A stretch of 64,000 nt of DNA from AP-15 sp963735445 (GTDB lineage Bacteria > Pseudomonadota > Alphaproteobacteria > ATCC43930 > CGMCC-115725), in the NCBI GenBank assembly GCA_963735445.1, contig CAVTLC010000053.1:62001-126000 (forward strand), read 5' to 3'. Shown in pieces: positions 63,878-64,000 of the stretch. Position 1 is the first letter of the stretch. Each line of letters starts with the position of its first letter. Both the position numbers and the translations under genes were made by a program. The notes below the pieces were generated by a model, which did no database searches, was not told where the DNA came from, and saw only the letters and a list, made by a program, of their open reading frames with translations.

Positions 63878-64000
63878 TCAGGGCGGCGAAAATTCGAGCC
63901 GGCTGTCGCGGGCCACGGCGAGCGACCGGGCGATCGCGGTATCGGTCATGCCCATCCCGCGCAGCATGAACCAGCTCGTCTCGTCAACGAGCGAAGTGAG
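63878..64000 (-). CDS. C-terminal end of an unidentified gene, cut by the window edge
   Basis: The last 40 codons of a minus-strand gene, reading 'LVDETSWFMLRGMGMTDTAIARSLAVARDSRLEFSPP' before the TGA at 63878-63880. The segment 'MTDTAIARSLAVARDSRL' has the rhythm of a helix-turn-helix, but it is too short to name. It ends 14 bases before the adaptor gene and is probably read with it. Confidence 0.45.
   Translation of the reverse strand, partial: LTSLVDETSWFMLRGMGMTDTAIARSLAVARDSRLEFSPP

Overview
The window is GC-rich chromosomal DNA from an alphaproteobacterium, most likely a Rhodospirillales-type or related uncultured lineage. The evidence is its core-gene order (carA-carB-greA on one strand, facing a yqeY-type gene, dnaG and rpoD), a trxB gene with a LysR gene behind it, trans-translation of typical alphaproteobacterial intergenic repeats, and protein resemblance. 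I see no phage, insertion sequence, CRISPR array or plasmid gene.

Layout. 1-5.8 kb: two VOC-family proteins, folB with a Sul-like dihydropteroate synthase, an RraA-like protein and the potassium transporter Kup. 5.9-14.8 kb: a five-gene Dpp/Opp-type ABC importer, divergent from an isonitrile-hydratase-like gene and two formamidase/acetamidase-family genes. 15-24 kb: aldo/keto reductase, lactonase-fold protein plus a decayed copy of its 3' end, phosphoglycolate phosphatase, MsrP, an EF-G paralogue, a methyltransferase and an aspartate aminotransferase. 24.5-35.5 kb: 2-hydroxyacid metabolism, CBS/BON protein, phosphoglycerate kinase, stress proteins, a phosphoketolase remnant, an MpaB-like oxygenase, and a two-gene unit whose second gene is a UGSC-family selenoprotein with an in-frame TGA. 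35.7-40 kb: bifunctional proline catabolic enzyme PutA and small proteins. 40.3-40.5 kb: six consecutive hairpins that look like a small RNA on the minus strand. 40.6-49 kb: LysR, TrxB, a large unknown protein, a double PAP2 phosphatase, an ELM1-like protein, an Lrp regulator and NhaA. 49-58.6 kb: greA, carB, carA, yqeY-like, dnaG, rpoD. 58.7-64 kb: a CAT-anticodon tRNA, a PEP-CTERM protein and an RND efflux pair.

A technical theme matters for reading everything else. At least twelve sites break otherwise well-preserved genes (folP, kup, an FMN oxidase, pgk, putA twice, carB, carA, rpoD, a PEP-CTERM gene three times), and in every case deleting one base restores the family sequence. Because rpoD, pgk, carA and carB cannot all be dead, I read these as insertion errors left in the assembly. 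I annotate those genes across the break.

The most interesting items are the selenoprotein gene at 34032-34571 and its partner, the hairpin array at 40317-40463, and the Sul-like folP at 1114-1951.
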